From assembly GCA_963576725.1 (NCBI GenBank), contig OY755247.1:18944957-19008956 (forward strand): a stretch of DNA of 64,000 bases, in the 5' to 3' direction. A program made the translations under genes and the position numbers. The notes under the pieces were generated by a model. It did not search any database. It was not told the origin of the DNA and was given only the letters and a program-made list of their open reading frames with translations. Source of the stretch: Azorinus chamasolen. Lineage: Eukaryota > Mollusca > Bivalvia > Cardiida > Solecurtidae. Positions 20,393 through 31,362 of this stretch are shown in pieces (position 1 is the first letter of the stretch; every line of letters starts with the position of its first letter).

Positions 20393-20603
20393 TTAAGCAT
20401 TCCCTCATGTTTAAAGCCTTTTCACGCATTTGCCAAGAGAATAGACCCATTCCAGACGGTTCGGATCTACCCTGTTTGCTTATTTACGTCGGATCTGAGC
20501 CAAACCTTTTCTTCAACAAATTATAATGTCACATTAAGGTAATGAATATGCATGTAGTGATCGATTCCTACTTAAATGAAAATGCTCATTAGGGAAGGTT
20601 TAA
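20393..20603 (+). mobile_element. T1-type MITE, eroded
   Basis: CATTCCCTCATGTTTAAAGCC start, hairpin AAGAGAATAGACCCATTCC, end AGGGAAGGTTTAA. Shares its right TTAA with the next element. Confidence 0.6.
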
Positions 20604-20811
20604 CCCTTTACTCTATAATTACTAATTTCCACGCATTTGCATACAGAGTATACCCAGATCAGAAGACTCCTGTACGAGCCGTCTACTCAGGGTCTTCTCT
20701 GTTTGCTTATGATATATTATTGATCTGATTCTACAGTTTATGCCATAGCCGAAACTTCCTGCGTCAATGTGCTATGATAACAAATTCATCTTATTATCCT
20801 ACCAATTTGAC

Positions 20812-21217
20812 CTGAGACTCATGCATATTCCGTGTATTATCGTCGGTAATCTTCGAATACATTTCCAAATGTATAAGAATGCGCTATAAGAATACAGTAA
20901 ATCCCATCTAATGCGACCAGCAAAAAGGGGCATACTTCACAGTGTCAAAGGCAGGTGGTAGCTTAATACAGGACGAAAGTTATGCAGAAAGCTCCTGTAG
21001 GAGCTTTCTGCATAACTTTTGTCCTGCATTAAGCAACCACCTGCTTATAAAGACAACCATGTTTATTCATTAAGTGGTCGCATCGGAGGGGTTTTATTGT
21101 ACAATCCTCGAGGAACATGATTATTACCGGCTTTTGGTTCGCTATTTTTTGGCACAGCGTATTACGAGCAATCCCGATAAACACGCCGGAATTTAATCGA
21201 GTCTCAGGTCAAATTGG
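20812..21217. mobile_element. TIR element nested in T1b, containing P4
   Basis: Ends CCAATTTGACCTGAGACTC and GAGTCTCAGGTCAAATTGG. Subterminal parts are partly inverted too. A G-run of about 15 follows the right end. Class unknown. Confidence 0.65.
20895..21099 (+). mobile_element. P4 MITE, third nesting level
   Basis: CAGTAAATCCCATCTAATGCG to GGAGGGGTTTTATTG, TA flanks. Long hairpin GGTGGTAGCTTAATACAGG with apex GCTCCTGTAGGAGC. Confidence 0.82.
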
Positions 21218-21282
21218 GGGGGGGGGGGGGGATAATATTACTATGTTATTGTTTCTCACATGAATAACCATGGAGTAAATGG

Positions 21283-21520
21283 TTAACCCTTTCTCTCATA
21301 TGAACGTATTTTCACTTATTTGCAAATAGAGTAGACCCAAATTAGACGGTTCCGTCTGATCTGAGTATACTCTGTTTACAAGCGAATTTGAAATATCTGT
21401 TTCTTTACTTTCTAAACTAGCTTCAATGTTCCATCCCCATATCTCGTTATAACTATTTTGTTCATGAATATTCAGTAGGTAATACAACTAGAAATAAACA
21501 TAGAACAGGGAAAGGGTTAA
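21283..21520 (+). mobile_element. T1 MITE chained to T1b
   Basis: The left TTAA belongs also to the preceding T1b. TTAACCCTTTCTCTCATATG to GAACAGGGAAAGGGTTAA. The hairpin is shortened (TTAGACGGTTCCGTCTGATC). Confidence 0.8.
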
Positions 21521-21541
21521 ATAAACATCTCTATTGTAGTA

Positions 21542-21936
21542 CAATAAAGTCTCGCTTATACGACCCACTCAAAAAAGTATAAGTCTCTCTTTTTAGAACA
21601 GGTGGTAGTTCAATGCAAGACAAAAAACCTTTTGCCACGCATTAACCCATTTGCTCCCACGAGCCCATATATGGGACATAGGCAAGCAGTGTAGACACTG
21701 ATCAGACGCCGCATAATGCGGCGTCTGATTAGAGTCTACACTGTTTGCTGATAGGAATTGTAATATAAAACGAAACGAAATTGAAAATTTATGCCAGACA
21801 TCCCTTAAATAAAAAATGGACTAATCCAATATATACACATGGAAGAATCCACTGGGCGCAAATTGGTTAATCAACCATCTTCTTTTACAGACTCCTATGT
21901 TTATAAATTATGTGGTTGTAGTAGCAAACTTTATTG
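21542..21936. mobile_element. P4 MITE abutting the GPCR stop codon, carrying T3
   Basis: CAATAAAGTCTCGCTTATACG at left and GCAAACTTTATTG at right, TA on both sides (right TA 21937-21938). The hairpin is mostly lost. The TA directly touches the stop codon of the - strand receptor gene. On the gene strand the terminal repeat reads TACAATAAAG, which gives an AATAAA a few bases after the stop. Confidence 0.75.
21642..21870 (+). mobile_element. T3 MITE nested in P4
   Basis: TTAACCCATTTGCTCCCACG to CGCAAATTGGTTAA; hairpin apex GCCGCATAATGCGGC. It sits in the same TTAA of P4 as the T3 copy at 7702. Confidence 0.83.
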
Positions 21937-21938
21937 TA

Positions 21939-23009
21939 TCAATGAAAAACACGTTCCCTCCCAACCGGCCTACATGTCAACATTGATCGGATTTCGCAAC
22001 GAAACTTTGTGCCGCTCAACACATACAAAACGAAGTTTATAGCAGAATTTATGAAGGAGAGACATACCGCTGTAGTAGACACAGTTTTGATAACCGCATA
22101 TCTGAATTCATAAGCAGCGTCATCAATACACAATACTTCGTCCGCCCAGGCAAAGATCGCACTCTCGTTGATCAGGAAGAGAGAAATCGGAACGAGGCAG
22201 ATGAAAAACACGAAATTTAAACACAGAATCAATACCATAATGGATTTTGTGCTCCGATCACCATCCATTTTACTAACCGATCCACTGGCCTTCATGTGTT
22301 TAGATTTATTTTTTACCAGTTTGTACAGAATGATCGAGTTTCCAACGGAAAGTATTACAAATGGAACTGCAAATACAAATATAAAATCTAACCATGGCCA
22401 TATATCGAAATAGAAACGCTCATAAGCCCCAAGCTCAAGAGGACCGCAGGTGGACTCAAAGAGGTAAGAGTAGGTATCTGAAATACCAAAGCCGTAGAAG
22501 AAATGAGAATTGAGTGCAAAGAGGAAGAGGCCAATGACGAGACATGTGACTTGCGAGAACATCTTTGTGCAAATGCGTGTGTAGCGGTGAGGGATCACTA
22601 TGCTTATGATTCTGTCAACAGTAATTGCGACTAGAATCCAGGACGAGCACTGCGCACTCCAGTAGTACAAACAGTTACTGAGCTTACAAACGAATCTGCT
22701 AGTGGCTCTGAACCTAAATCCAAAAGCTGTCTTCAGCCAATCCACTAGAGCACCCATAATCAGAAGGATGAGATCCGTAATCGCTAGCATACGAAGATAC
22801 ACGTCTGTTGATGTCATTGTCTTCCGTAGTCTAAAGATTACCACCATCGTTAATATGTTACCTGGGATACCAACCAGTAACACAATTGGAAACAGTATTA
22901 TCCGAACCATTTTGTTGGCGTTCATCCATGGACTATTAGATAAATCAGGTCGACTAAAGTAAGAACAGTTTTCGCTGAAACTCACATTTGAACTTGAATT
23001 GAAATCCAT
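21939..23009 (-). CDS. Class A (rhodopsin-like) GPCR, peptide-receptor type
   Basis: A 356-residue seven-helix receptor, expected in the plasma membrane. N-terminus: glycosylation sites N4, N8 and N14. TM1 about 37-61 with GN at 50-51; TM2 with D79 (LAITD); C108 and C188 are the likely extracellular disulphide; DRI at 132-134 replaces DRY; TM5 with P216; TM6 has FICLVP with no CWxP tryptophan; TM7 reads NSAINFVLY, so the usual NP proline is Ser. The carboxyl tail is short. The overall pattern (PHRYTRICTK after TM3, NFVLYVLSGTKFR after TM7) resembles invertebrate neuropeptide receptors of the FMRFamide/GPR139-like kind; the ligand is unknown. The coding frame has no intron. The start is the first Met and matches the paralogue's internal Met. 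Its tail is shorter than that of the paralogue and ends at a MITE. Confidence 0.93.
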   Translation of the reverse strand: MDFNSSSNVSFSENCSYFSRPDLSNSPWMNANKMVRIILFPIVLLVGIPGNILTMVVIFRLRKTMTSTDVYLRMLAITDLILLIMGALVDWLKTAFGFRFRATSRFVCKLSNCLYYWSAQCSSWILVAITVDRIISIVIPHRYTRICTKMFSQVTCLVIGLFLFALNSHFFYGFGISDTYSYLFESTCGPLELGAYERFYFDIWPWLDFIFVFAVPFVILSVGNSIILYKLVKNKSKHMKASGSVSKMDGDRSTKSIMVLILCLNFVFFICLVPISLFLINESAIFAWADEVLCIDDAAYEFRYAVIKTVSTTAVCLSFINSAINFVLYVLSGTKFRCEIRSMLTCRPVGRERVFH

Positions 23010-23603
23010 ACTTGGCTGATTAGTCTAAATGTTAAACTTGAAAGGTGTGAAAGAAGTTTGTCTCCAACAATTATGAACTCGCTTTGAAAATGGAGGTCAC
23101 TGTCAAAGAGAACTAAACTAACCAGGCATTATGACGCTCTACCCTGAACTTATGCATTATGTCTAAAATATTCCTTATGTTCATATGAATGACTATATTT
23201 CAAAGCAGGTTCATTTCGAATATGAGTTTTCAGTCACACCAATTTGACATAATTTATTTTAGTATCATTCATAGTTTCTTCTCTCTATAAATCATGCCTT
23301 ATTGGAGCAAATAATCCTTGAAAGTCGTGTCAGGAATCGTTCGAGAAAAAGCTAACGGATGTAACACCGATCTGAACTGAAGGGAACTTGTATCGGATAT
23401 GCTTTCAACCGTTCCGGCTTTTGTCAAAGCTGGTGATCCTTGTGGCAGATAACAGCGTTAGAATCTGGGTCCTGATATCGCTTCAAGATGTGTATGAGGT
23501 ATGTTAATAAAACGCTGGTCCGGCAGAAACATCCAAACATTATTTCCCGTGTCTTATTAGTAAATTGCCCGTCGGTACTCCAACTAATTCTCCAATCTTT
23601 TCT
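23010..23603 (-). other. Probable 5' leader of the first GPCR with splice acceptor
   Basis: Patches here align with the leader of the second GPCR (GGAACTTGT, GTTCCGGC, GGCAGAT, and CTGAAATTATA at the far end). On the gene strand TTTATAATTTCAG ends at 23604, a credible 3' splice site, so an untranslated first exon probably lies upstream (higher coordinates). Confidence 0.5.
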
Positions 23604-23628
23604 CTGAAATTATAAACATAATACTGCA

Positions 23629-23857
23629 TTAACCCTTTCCCTCATAATGACGGCTTTTGACGACTGTGTAAAAGTCACTTTGTGAAACCATTGTGATAAA
23701 TAGAGCATTTGCTCATATAGGAGCAAATGCTTTATTTATCGCAATGGTTTCAAACTACAAAATTCTAAAAATTTCCTTTTCTCTAGTTAATGCTCATTTT
23801 CTGTAGATTTATTCGAAGAGGTTGGATCTAAATATAGCCTATTAGGAAATGGGTTAA
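23629..23857 (+). mobile_element. T2 MITE beside the GPCR splice acceptor
   Basis: TTAACCCTTTCCCTCATAATG to GGAAATGGGTTAA with hairpin GCTCATATAGGAGC. It lies about 25 bp on the intron side of the putative acceptor. Confidence 0.83.
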
Positions 23858-24068
23858 GCCTTAATCCGCTGTGAAACAACCGGGCATGCTCAAAGTTCGA
23901 TCGGTTCAATTTTGACTACTTCTGGTGGGATAGAGTAAATATTGACCAAAATGCCATGAGACAAGTCTTTGAGAAACTCAGTTACCGAGTATCAAACAGC
24001 TTGGATCTTGATGAGACGCCAAAAGCTCTTAAAATTTGTTTGTTTTCGTCGTTTTCACAGTACATGTA

Positions 24069-24350
24069 CAGTTGAACTCCGATATCTCGAACTCAGATAA
24101 CTCGAAACTCGGGATAACTCGAACAAAAAGTTCAGTCCTTCCAATACTTACAGTACAGAATTGCTCTAAAATTTATAACTAGGCATATCTAGAAACACAT
24201 GTGGCAGCTTAATGCAGATCTAAAGTAACAAACATGCATTAAGCTAAAAACTTAAGAAATTGTCCAAATCAGAAATCGGATAACTCGAACTTCTGTTATC
24301 TCAAACTAATTTGTATGGTCCTTGAAGTTCGAGATATCAAAGTTCAACTG
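24069..24350 (+). mobile_element. P3 MITE with hairpin deleted
   Basis: CAGTTGAACTCCGATATCTCG to its complement, TA flanks. GCTTAATGCAGATCTAAAGT is followed directly by AACAAACATGCATTAAGC, so the apex is gone. A T4 fragment (CAAACAGCTTGGATC) is at 23994-24030. Confidence 0.82.
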
Positions 24351-25068
24351 TATTTCAATCATATCGCGTCACCCAGATAATTATAGGTTGAGGAAGACCC
24401 TAGATTACCAAGTTTATTATAATTTTTCTCAGTATGCATAATTATATAAACAAGAGAATACATTCTATATACATGTATTTATAGCAAAGCCAGGAGGATA
24501 CAGAGGACAATTTTTATTCAAAAACATAAGAAATGGACTAACAATCCTATAAAATTAAATGTTCAATTTAGACACTGCTCTGAATTGGTGCACGTGAACT
24601 CATTTATAAATCTACATAGCTCGGCTTTATTTTGATTGGTCAGTGGTGACAGAAATGGCAAATGTGTTTGTGTATTACTGGGTCACCTACGGATGTATTA
24701 TGTCGTAATCCCTGACTACGGTATATTTAGGACGCACGAGAATTGTGATTTTTTAACTGTTCGTCCGGATTTCTTGCACGTGGTGTGGAAATGTTAGCCG
24801 GTATGTATCTAAATTACTGGTCCAATTGTTATATAGTTCGACGTTCAAAGCGGTCTAAGTGTTATGGTTCGACGTTCAAACTTCAAAGAGGATTTAGTGA
24901 ATGGTTAAAGAAATGTGATAAACTCATAAAGATGTCTTTACAGAGATGGAATTTAAAATGAATTAAGAATATCAAATTTAGATTGTTTCTAAAGCTACAT
25001 TTGGAATGTGAGAGCGTGTTACCTGCTTGCTGTCTGCATCCATCTACATGTGGGTAAGTAGGATGAAT
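24351..25068. other. Interval without recognised features
   Basis: AT-rich, no long ORF, no MITE ends seen. Confidence 0.5.
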
Positions 25069-25239
25069 ATTAATCAGTAGCCTGCAACCAGTAGGCATGT
25101 AGATTAATCAGTAGCCTACAGTCAGTAGGCATGTATATTAATCAGTAGCCTACAGTCAGTAGGCATGTAGATTAATCAGTAGCCTACAATCAATAGGCAT
25201 GTAGATTAATCAGTAGCCTACAATCAGTTGACATGTAGA
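25069..25239. repeat. 34-bp minisatellite, five copies
   Basis: Unit ATTAATCAGTAGCCTACAGT plus CAGTAGGCATGTAG; copies differ at a few sites. Confidence 0.9.
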
Positions 25240-26830
25240 CCTACTTTTAATTGAAGGGTTAGATCAAACTAGCCATACTTTGTCGAACTCGAAACACAAA
25301 AGCAAGCCAATTCGAACTGTAAAACTTTGAAATGAATGTAATGTACTTTAAAAGAAAGGAAAAAGTCATAAAGTGTTTACTTTACAAAAAATAAGTTGGC
25401 CGGTGATTCATGTGTATTAAATAACCGTTGGTAGGTCTGACAGGTTGTTTTTATTTATAGATGACCCGTAGACTGGGATAATACATGTAGCACTATTGTA
25501 TTAGGTGAGCTCAGCATTGCACCGACTATTTCAACTTATACTATTTAATTCAATCACTGCAATGTAAAGGCAATCGGTCTTCGAGCCTAACCAGCTGCAC
25601 GTGTTTCGCCAGAAATTCGCTCGTCAATTTAATCAAACCCCTTTTGTATAGAATGGAATAGTTTGGTAAAAACCAAATCTATAAATAAAAACGACAGGTC
25701 ACTCCTACTTGCTAATAATACCATTTTAATATGTGTATATATTTTGTAGAGAATGGGTATTGGCCTTTGGGGTAGTGGCTGGGACTAGGGAGGGGAAGTG
25801 GGGGGGGGGGGGGGGGGGGGTTGCAGTGTATAACAAGTATACGCAGTCTGCACTTATAGTACTTGTGAGTAAAATTATAATGAAGTCTCTTAATAAAGCT
25901 CACTTTACCGTTAACTAATTTCCTTACTAGTTTCTGAATAACAGCTTTTCTTTGCAAAATATACATAGTCGTTTCTACATTAAATATACAGCTCATTTCT
26001 AACATTATTTGGAAGCGGACTTTACATGTAGATATACAAAATTATCATAATATTCATGTTACTCTGAACTTACTCATTGCCCTAGAAAGAATACTCAAAG
26101 GTAACAAAGAAAACAATCATGTATAATAAATTATGCATTCAATAAATCTTGTTTTTTGTTGTTTTCCCCTCTTTCCTTCTTCTTCCTTTCTTCTTTGATT
26201 TACAATTCAGTAGCTAAAATATCTAGTTCATAAAAGCGGAAAGAAGTTCTGACATATCTCATTCATTGGAGATTTAACCTTTCGAGTTGTAATCTAATTA
26301 TAATAGTTGATTTAAATTAGCGGCTTAATAAAGTTACTTCTTTAATACTAGATCAGATTTAAAAAAAACACCAATAAAGCAATAATTATAATATTCAAAA
26401 AGACAGATAGAGGAATGCTATGTGGCAGAGAACAATGACAAGAAACCAATTCATTTGCTCAAAGATCATGCTTGCGTTGATCGTATGACATCCGGGTCAA
26501 GTATTTATGTACAATATATATACAAAATGATAAACATGCAATAATTATTGCAAAGACATTTTAATATTTTTAGGTATTCTAATATATGAAAAAGATAAGT
26601 AAGTCTGTGCATGAATTGTAATGTGAACTGAATTGTTTCCCTTTCAATTTGGTAAATATTTATGGTATTGATAGCAGATTTTATATTAGAAATAGTTTTA
26701 AATGTTTTATGCATTATCATATAAAATCAATAAATGACACAGACTTTAATAAGGCCTGATTCAAGACACACCAGTAGCTTAAGATTATACATAATTGAAA
26801 TTGACTTTAATACGTAAAGTCTGGTTTAAA
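25240..26830. other. AT-rich interval with a G-run
   Basis: A run of about 21 G at 25800-25820 stands out. Otherwise no supported gene or MITE; small ORFs are not convincing. Confidence 0.5.
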
Positions 26831-26849
26831 ACCAATACAAAAACAAAAT

Positions 26850-28420
26850 TTGCATGTTCAGTATTTTTGGAGTTATTGCCCTTTGTTATTTTTGCAAACA
26901 CCCGACTTGTCCAGATCATAACTTTATACATATAAAAGCTAGTGACTTCAAACTTCATATACAGATAAATCACATTGACATAAGTGCAGTGCACAAGGTC
27001 CGTAACTGTGTATTCAGTATTTTGTGAATTATTGCCCTTTGTTATTTTTCTCAAATTCTGGCTTGTCCGGATCATAACTTCTAAAGTATAAAAGCTATTG
27101 ACTTCAAACTTCATATACAGATAGACCACATTATGCATAAGTGAAGTGTACAAGGTCCATAACTCTTTCTTCAGTATTTTTTGAGTTATTGACCTTTGTT
27201 ATTTATGTCGAAATCCGGCGTGTCCAGATCATAACTTTAAACATATAAAAGCCAGTGACTTCGAACTTCATATACCGATAGATCACATTTACCACAAGTA
27301 CGGTGCACAAGCTCCATAACATATTTTCGGAGTTATTGCCCTTTATTATTTTTCTCAAAATCAGGCTGGTCCGGATCATACCTTTCAAAGTATAAAATCT
27401 ATTGGCATCAGACTTCATATACAGATATACCATATTGACCACAAGTGCAGTGCACAGGATCCATGACCCTGTTTTCATTTTTGATGGAGTTATTTCCTTT
27501 ATTTACTTATCAGAAGCATTGTTTGTCTGGAGCATAACTTCTCAGGTATTCTAGGCACATCTGTCAAATTTTATATATTGATAAAGGGTGATGAGAGAAT
27601 GTCAACCAGGAAATGTAAGTTATAGATACAGTACGAGTCTTACTACCAAAGTGTCTTCTTACAACCGTTATCAGGACAGTTTGTTCGCATGACCGAAGAC
27701 GTGTCCGAGGCGTAGCCGAGGACACTTGTCTGAGGTCATGCGAACAAACTGTCCTGATAACGGTTGTAAGAAGACACTTTGGTGGTAAGACGAGTACATG
27801 TATCTTACTTGTACGACAGTACGTTGTAGACTTTTAATTTAGATTAAGAATGAACATTTCACAAATGAGTACAAAATGTTTTCCCCTTGGTTCACCCAAT
27901 TCAAATCCTAGGTAGATAGGTTTTAACCACAAGAATCACGTGCGTACAAAAGTGTCCACTTACAACCGTTATCAGGACACTTTTTCAATAGCTTTGCTGG
28001 GGGTCTGTCGTACAATTATAAATGCATTTTAATGGTGTTATTCTCCTTAGTTACTTTTCAGAAGCAGTTATTACTCCTGAGTATTACATCTCAAGTATTG
28101 CAAGAACAACTGTGAAAGTTAATACATGTATATGGATAGAGGGTGACGACAGTGTGTGCAGTCAACAAGGGTTGTAACTCTAAAATTATTCCCCTTTGTT
28201 GCTCTTCATAACCATTTTTGTAAGGAGTATAACTTCTAACAAGTTATTGGTAGTATTGTGAAATTTTAAAAATCGATAGAGGTAGAGAAAAGGAAGTGCA
28301 GTCAGCAAGGATAGTAACTACAATTGCATTTTAGGGAGTTATTTCCCTTTATGTACTTTGCGATATATCCAGAATGTAACTCGGGAAATAGTTTATTTGA
28401 CTGTCTCTTGTATTGAAGTC
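26850..28420. repeat. Minisatellite array, unit about 150-160 bp
   Basis: Repeated motifs: GGAGTTATTGCCCTTTGTTA, GTCCGGATCATAACTT, GACTTCAAACTTCATATAC and CACAAGGTCCATAAC, about five clear units to 27560, then diverged ones. The motif order matches the array at 46.4-47.6 kb. Interrupted by a palindromic insertion at 27610-28012. Confidence 0.8.
27610..28012. mobile_element. Palindromic insertion within the minisatellite array
   Basis: Arms 27625-27706 and about 27728-27803 are complements (CTTCTTACAACCGTTATCAG, TTCGCATGACC). The apex CGAGGCGTAGCCGAGG is itself nearly palindromic. The CTTACAACCGTTATCAGGAC motif occurs a third time at about 27958. Confidence 0.7.
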
Positions 28421-28767
28421 ATTGAATCTTGTGACAAGGTGGTTGATGGAGGTATTAATCACCTTTACTGATAGGTCTTGTTATTTTTGAAATATCTATG
28501 ATGTAAAATGGTAAATGCATAAAAGAGTGATAACCCTTTCACCGCCAATGTCGCATAAATACACCACGACAAATAGTGCAATCCTAGATCATGGACTTCG
28601 GTTTTTGTCTTAGTCTTTACTAGTCTATATCAGTGGTTTATTCCTTTGAAATTGATTTTTAGTTATATCATTTCCTTAATTTACCGAAATGTCTCAACAA
28701 AACTGGGTTGCAGAAGACAGTTAGTTATTTAGCGCCAAAACGGCTTAACTAATGTAACTATACAAGT

Positions 28768-28895
28768 GACCCTTTCATTCATATAAATACGTTTTCGTGC
28801 ATTTGAAAACAGAGTAGATCCAGATTTTACGGATCCTATAAGAACCGTGTGATCTGGGTCTTCTCTGTTTGCAAGTTTATAGGGTAAAGGGTTAA
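28768..28895 (+). mobile_element. Short T1-type MITE
   Basis: GTGACCCTTTCATTCATATAA to TAGGGTAAAGGGTTAA. The hairpin occupies most of the element and the long unique tail is missing; apex GATCCTATAAGAACC. Confidence 0.68.
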
Positions 28896-28902
28896 GTATA
28901 TT

Positions 28903-29665
28903 ATTTCTTCTATGCCTGATGACTAGTCTATAGAGCGTTACAAACAGTGTGTCACAACTGCTAGTCTAAAGAGCGTTACACACGGCGTGTCACCACTGCA
29001 TGCATACTTACTGTATCAGTACATTAGTATTTCTTCTATACTTGGTAGGTAGTCTATAGAGCGTTACAAACGGTGTGTCACCACTGCATGCATACTTACT
29101 ATATCAGTACATTAGTATTTCTTCTATGCCTGGAAGCTAGTTTATAGAGCGTTACAAACGGTGTGTCACCACTGCATGCATACTATTTCTTCTATGCCTG
29201 GTAGCTAGTCTATAGAGCATTACAAACGGTGGGTCAATACTGCATGCATACTTACTATATCAGTACATTAGTATTTCTTCTATGCCTGGAAGCTAGTTTA
29301 TAGAGCGTTACAAACGGTGTGTCACCACTGCATGCACACTATTTCTTCTATGCCTGGTAGCTAGTTTATAGAGCGTTACAAACGGTGTGTCACCACTGCA
29401 TGCATACTATTTCTTCTATGCCTGGTAGCTAGTCTATAGAGCATTACAAACGGTGGGTCAATACTGCATGCATACTTACTATATCAGTACATTAGTATTT
29501 CTTCTATGCCTGGTAGCTAGTCTATAGAGCGTTACAATCGTTGTCACCACTGCATGCATAATTACTATATCAGTACATTAGTATTTCTTCTATGATTGGT
29601 AGCTAGTTTATAGAGCGTTACAACCTGTGTGTCAGTACTGCATGCATACAAAATCGGTACATTAG
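28903..29665. repeat. Satellite with alternating 88- and 68-bp units
   Basis: Nine units start at ATTTCTTCTATGCC (28903, 29029, 29117, 29185, 29273, 29341, 29409, 29497, 29583). The long unit has 20 extra bases (ACTATATCAGTACATTAGT region) absent from the short one. The first unit holds an internal duplication. Confidence 0.9.
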
Positions 29666-29746
29666 TTATTGTTTTGAGAAAAAAAACTATACAGGCTAGA
29701 ACCAACCTACAACGGCCACACACAAAAAATATATAATTCTGAGCTT

Positions 29747-29945
29747 TTAACCATTTCCTCCATAAATACGCATCTCTACGCCTTCGCAAACAGAAATGAC
29801 ACATAGAAGACGGTTCCTATAGGAGACGTCTGATCAGGGTCCGTTCTATTTGCTTATGAAATAATATAGATATGATTCTGAAGTTTCTGCAATTGCCAAT
29901 ATTTCCTGTGTTCATGTGACATTATAAGAATCAAAGTACTGATAG
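29747..29945 (+). mobile_element. T1b MITE, right end lost
   Basis: TTAACCATTTCCTCCATAAA, hairpin with GGTTCCTATAGGAGAC, tail GATTCTGAAGTTTCTGC and CCTGTGTTCATGTG. Confidence 0.72.
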
Positions 29946-29988
29946 TACTGAAAGTGTCTGTGTTTTTGGAAAGAAAAAGTGTTGAATA

Positions 29989-30138
29989 CAGTAGAACCTC
30001 TCTAAACCGGACAAAAATAAACATTAAGGATGGGCGTTAACGACTGCTGTATGCTGAAAATTTCCGTATCGTTGTCAGCCTGCATCAAGCAGCCACCTGT
30101 TATGTTTATTTTCTGTTCGATCTAGAGAGGTACTACTG
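29989..30138 (+). mobile_element. P2 MITE, compact
   Basis: CAGTAGAACCTCTCTAAACCG to TAGAGAGGTACTACTG, TA flanks. The hairpin is reduced to GCATCAAGCAGCCACCTG and remnants. Confidence 0.78.
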
Positions 30139-30982
30139 TATTTGGGTGGTTTGTTTGCGAGTTATTTTTTATGTTCCCAGATGTTGAAATCTTATCTGAA
30201 GGTAGTTGGTGTTTTGCATGATTTATGTAAATATTTCAAACGCAATTTCCAAATCTGAAGTACAACACATTCAAGGCATAAGTCGATCAGTGTCAAGAAA
30301 TATTGATCTTCCGAAAAACATTATATAAATATATTGATGTAAATATATACAAAAATAAGTTTGGAATTAGTTAAATATTGGAATCTAACAAACATTACAA
30401 GTAGATAATCAAGAATGTTTGTATTGTTTTACATGCTATAATGGTATACTCAGATCTTTTGAACAACTTCAGATCATCTGAAATTGTTCATAGATTTTGA
30501 AATGGGAGGAAAACAAAGAGTACATGTAAATATATTCCTGATGGAAATTTTATTGTAGACAATGGCAAGAAAAAGTACAAAACAGCAAATAAACATATAT
30601 TGCAAGTAAAGCATCTGTTTGAATGTAATAAAAAATGTAATCAAATGTTAAATCGAAACATGGTTGTATTTCCACTTTTACCCGATTTTTGTAAAACCTC
30701 TGTTGAACAGCCATTCAGATGTTAATTGACAATTCCTTATGATATGTAGAACTTGAATGCAAATTGACAACCTTTTTCGTTGCATTAGGCTGTCACTGTA
30801 ATCATAGGTCATCATGGTTAAAAACAAGTGGCTGTTCAATAAAGGTTATTGAAACATTAAATGGAATCATGAATAGTAACTCTTACATCTAAACTAAATA
30901 GCTACACTACATATGATACAGAAACATTGACAGGCAAACCATATTTCAATTATAATGTTCAGATATGCTATAGTTTTCAACT
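30139..30982. other. Interval without recognised features
   Basis: AT-rich, many stop codons on all frames, no repeat seen within the window. Confidence 0.5.
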
Positions 30983-31334
30983 TTAAAGTGGAAGTCCCTA
31001 CAATGATCGCATATTTTCAAGAATAGCATAACACTTGGTATTTGTTATGATCATTATTATGAAGGTTCCCAATTTGAACTTATTTCGAAAAATGCCCCTG
31101 TAATACAATAAACCGATTTCATCAATACTGATCATTTTTGTTCTACAACACAATATTATCGGCCTTTTCCGTTAAGTTTTTCCGCGTTTTGCCGATGATC
31201 ACCCGATCCCTCCATTGTTTACGTAATAGCTTTCTCGGAATATACAATATACTACTTTTCAGCATGTAAACAAATGAGTTTTGTATATTTTAAGTGTTTA
31301 TGAAACGCATCAAATGTAGGGACATCCCCTTTAA
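30983..31334 (-). mobile_element. X MITE, shorter copy
   Basis: Reverse of 9894-10396 with about 150 bp of internal sequence missing. Shares CCCGATCCCTCCATTGTTTA and GCCGATGATC. TTAA-type ends. Confidence 0.78.
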
Positions 31335-31362
31335 GACATTGTAGGGTTTCACAATTTGGAAC

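Larger units (their letters stand above)
20600..21286 (+). mobile_element. T1b MITE carrying a nested TIR element and P4
   Basis: TTAACCCTTTACTCTATAA start; hairpin with CAGATCAGAAGACTCC; tail GATTCTACAGTTTATGCC. It is interrupted at 20812 and resumes at about 21231 (ATATTACTATGTTATTG) before GGAGTAAATGGTTAA. Confidence 0.7.

Noticed and set aside
22168..22962. + strand ORFs opposite the first GPCR
   Set aside because: Antisense shadows of a clear seven-helix receptor on the other strand; the same holds at 55491-55754.
26785..27478. Two ORFs of 91-122 codons on the - strand with similar repeated peptides
   Set aside because: The similarity comes from the minisatellite units, and frames are kept only because unit lengths are near multiples of three.
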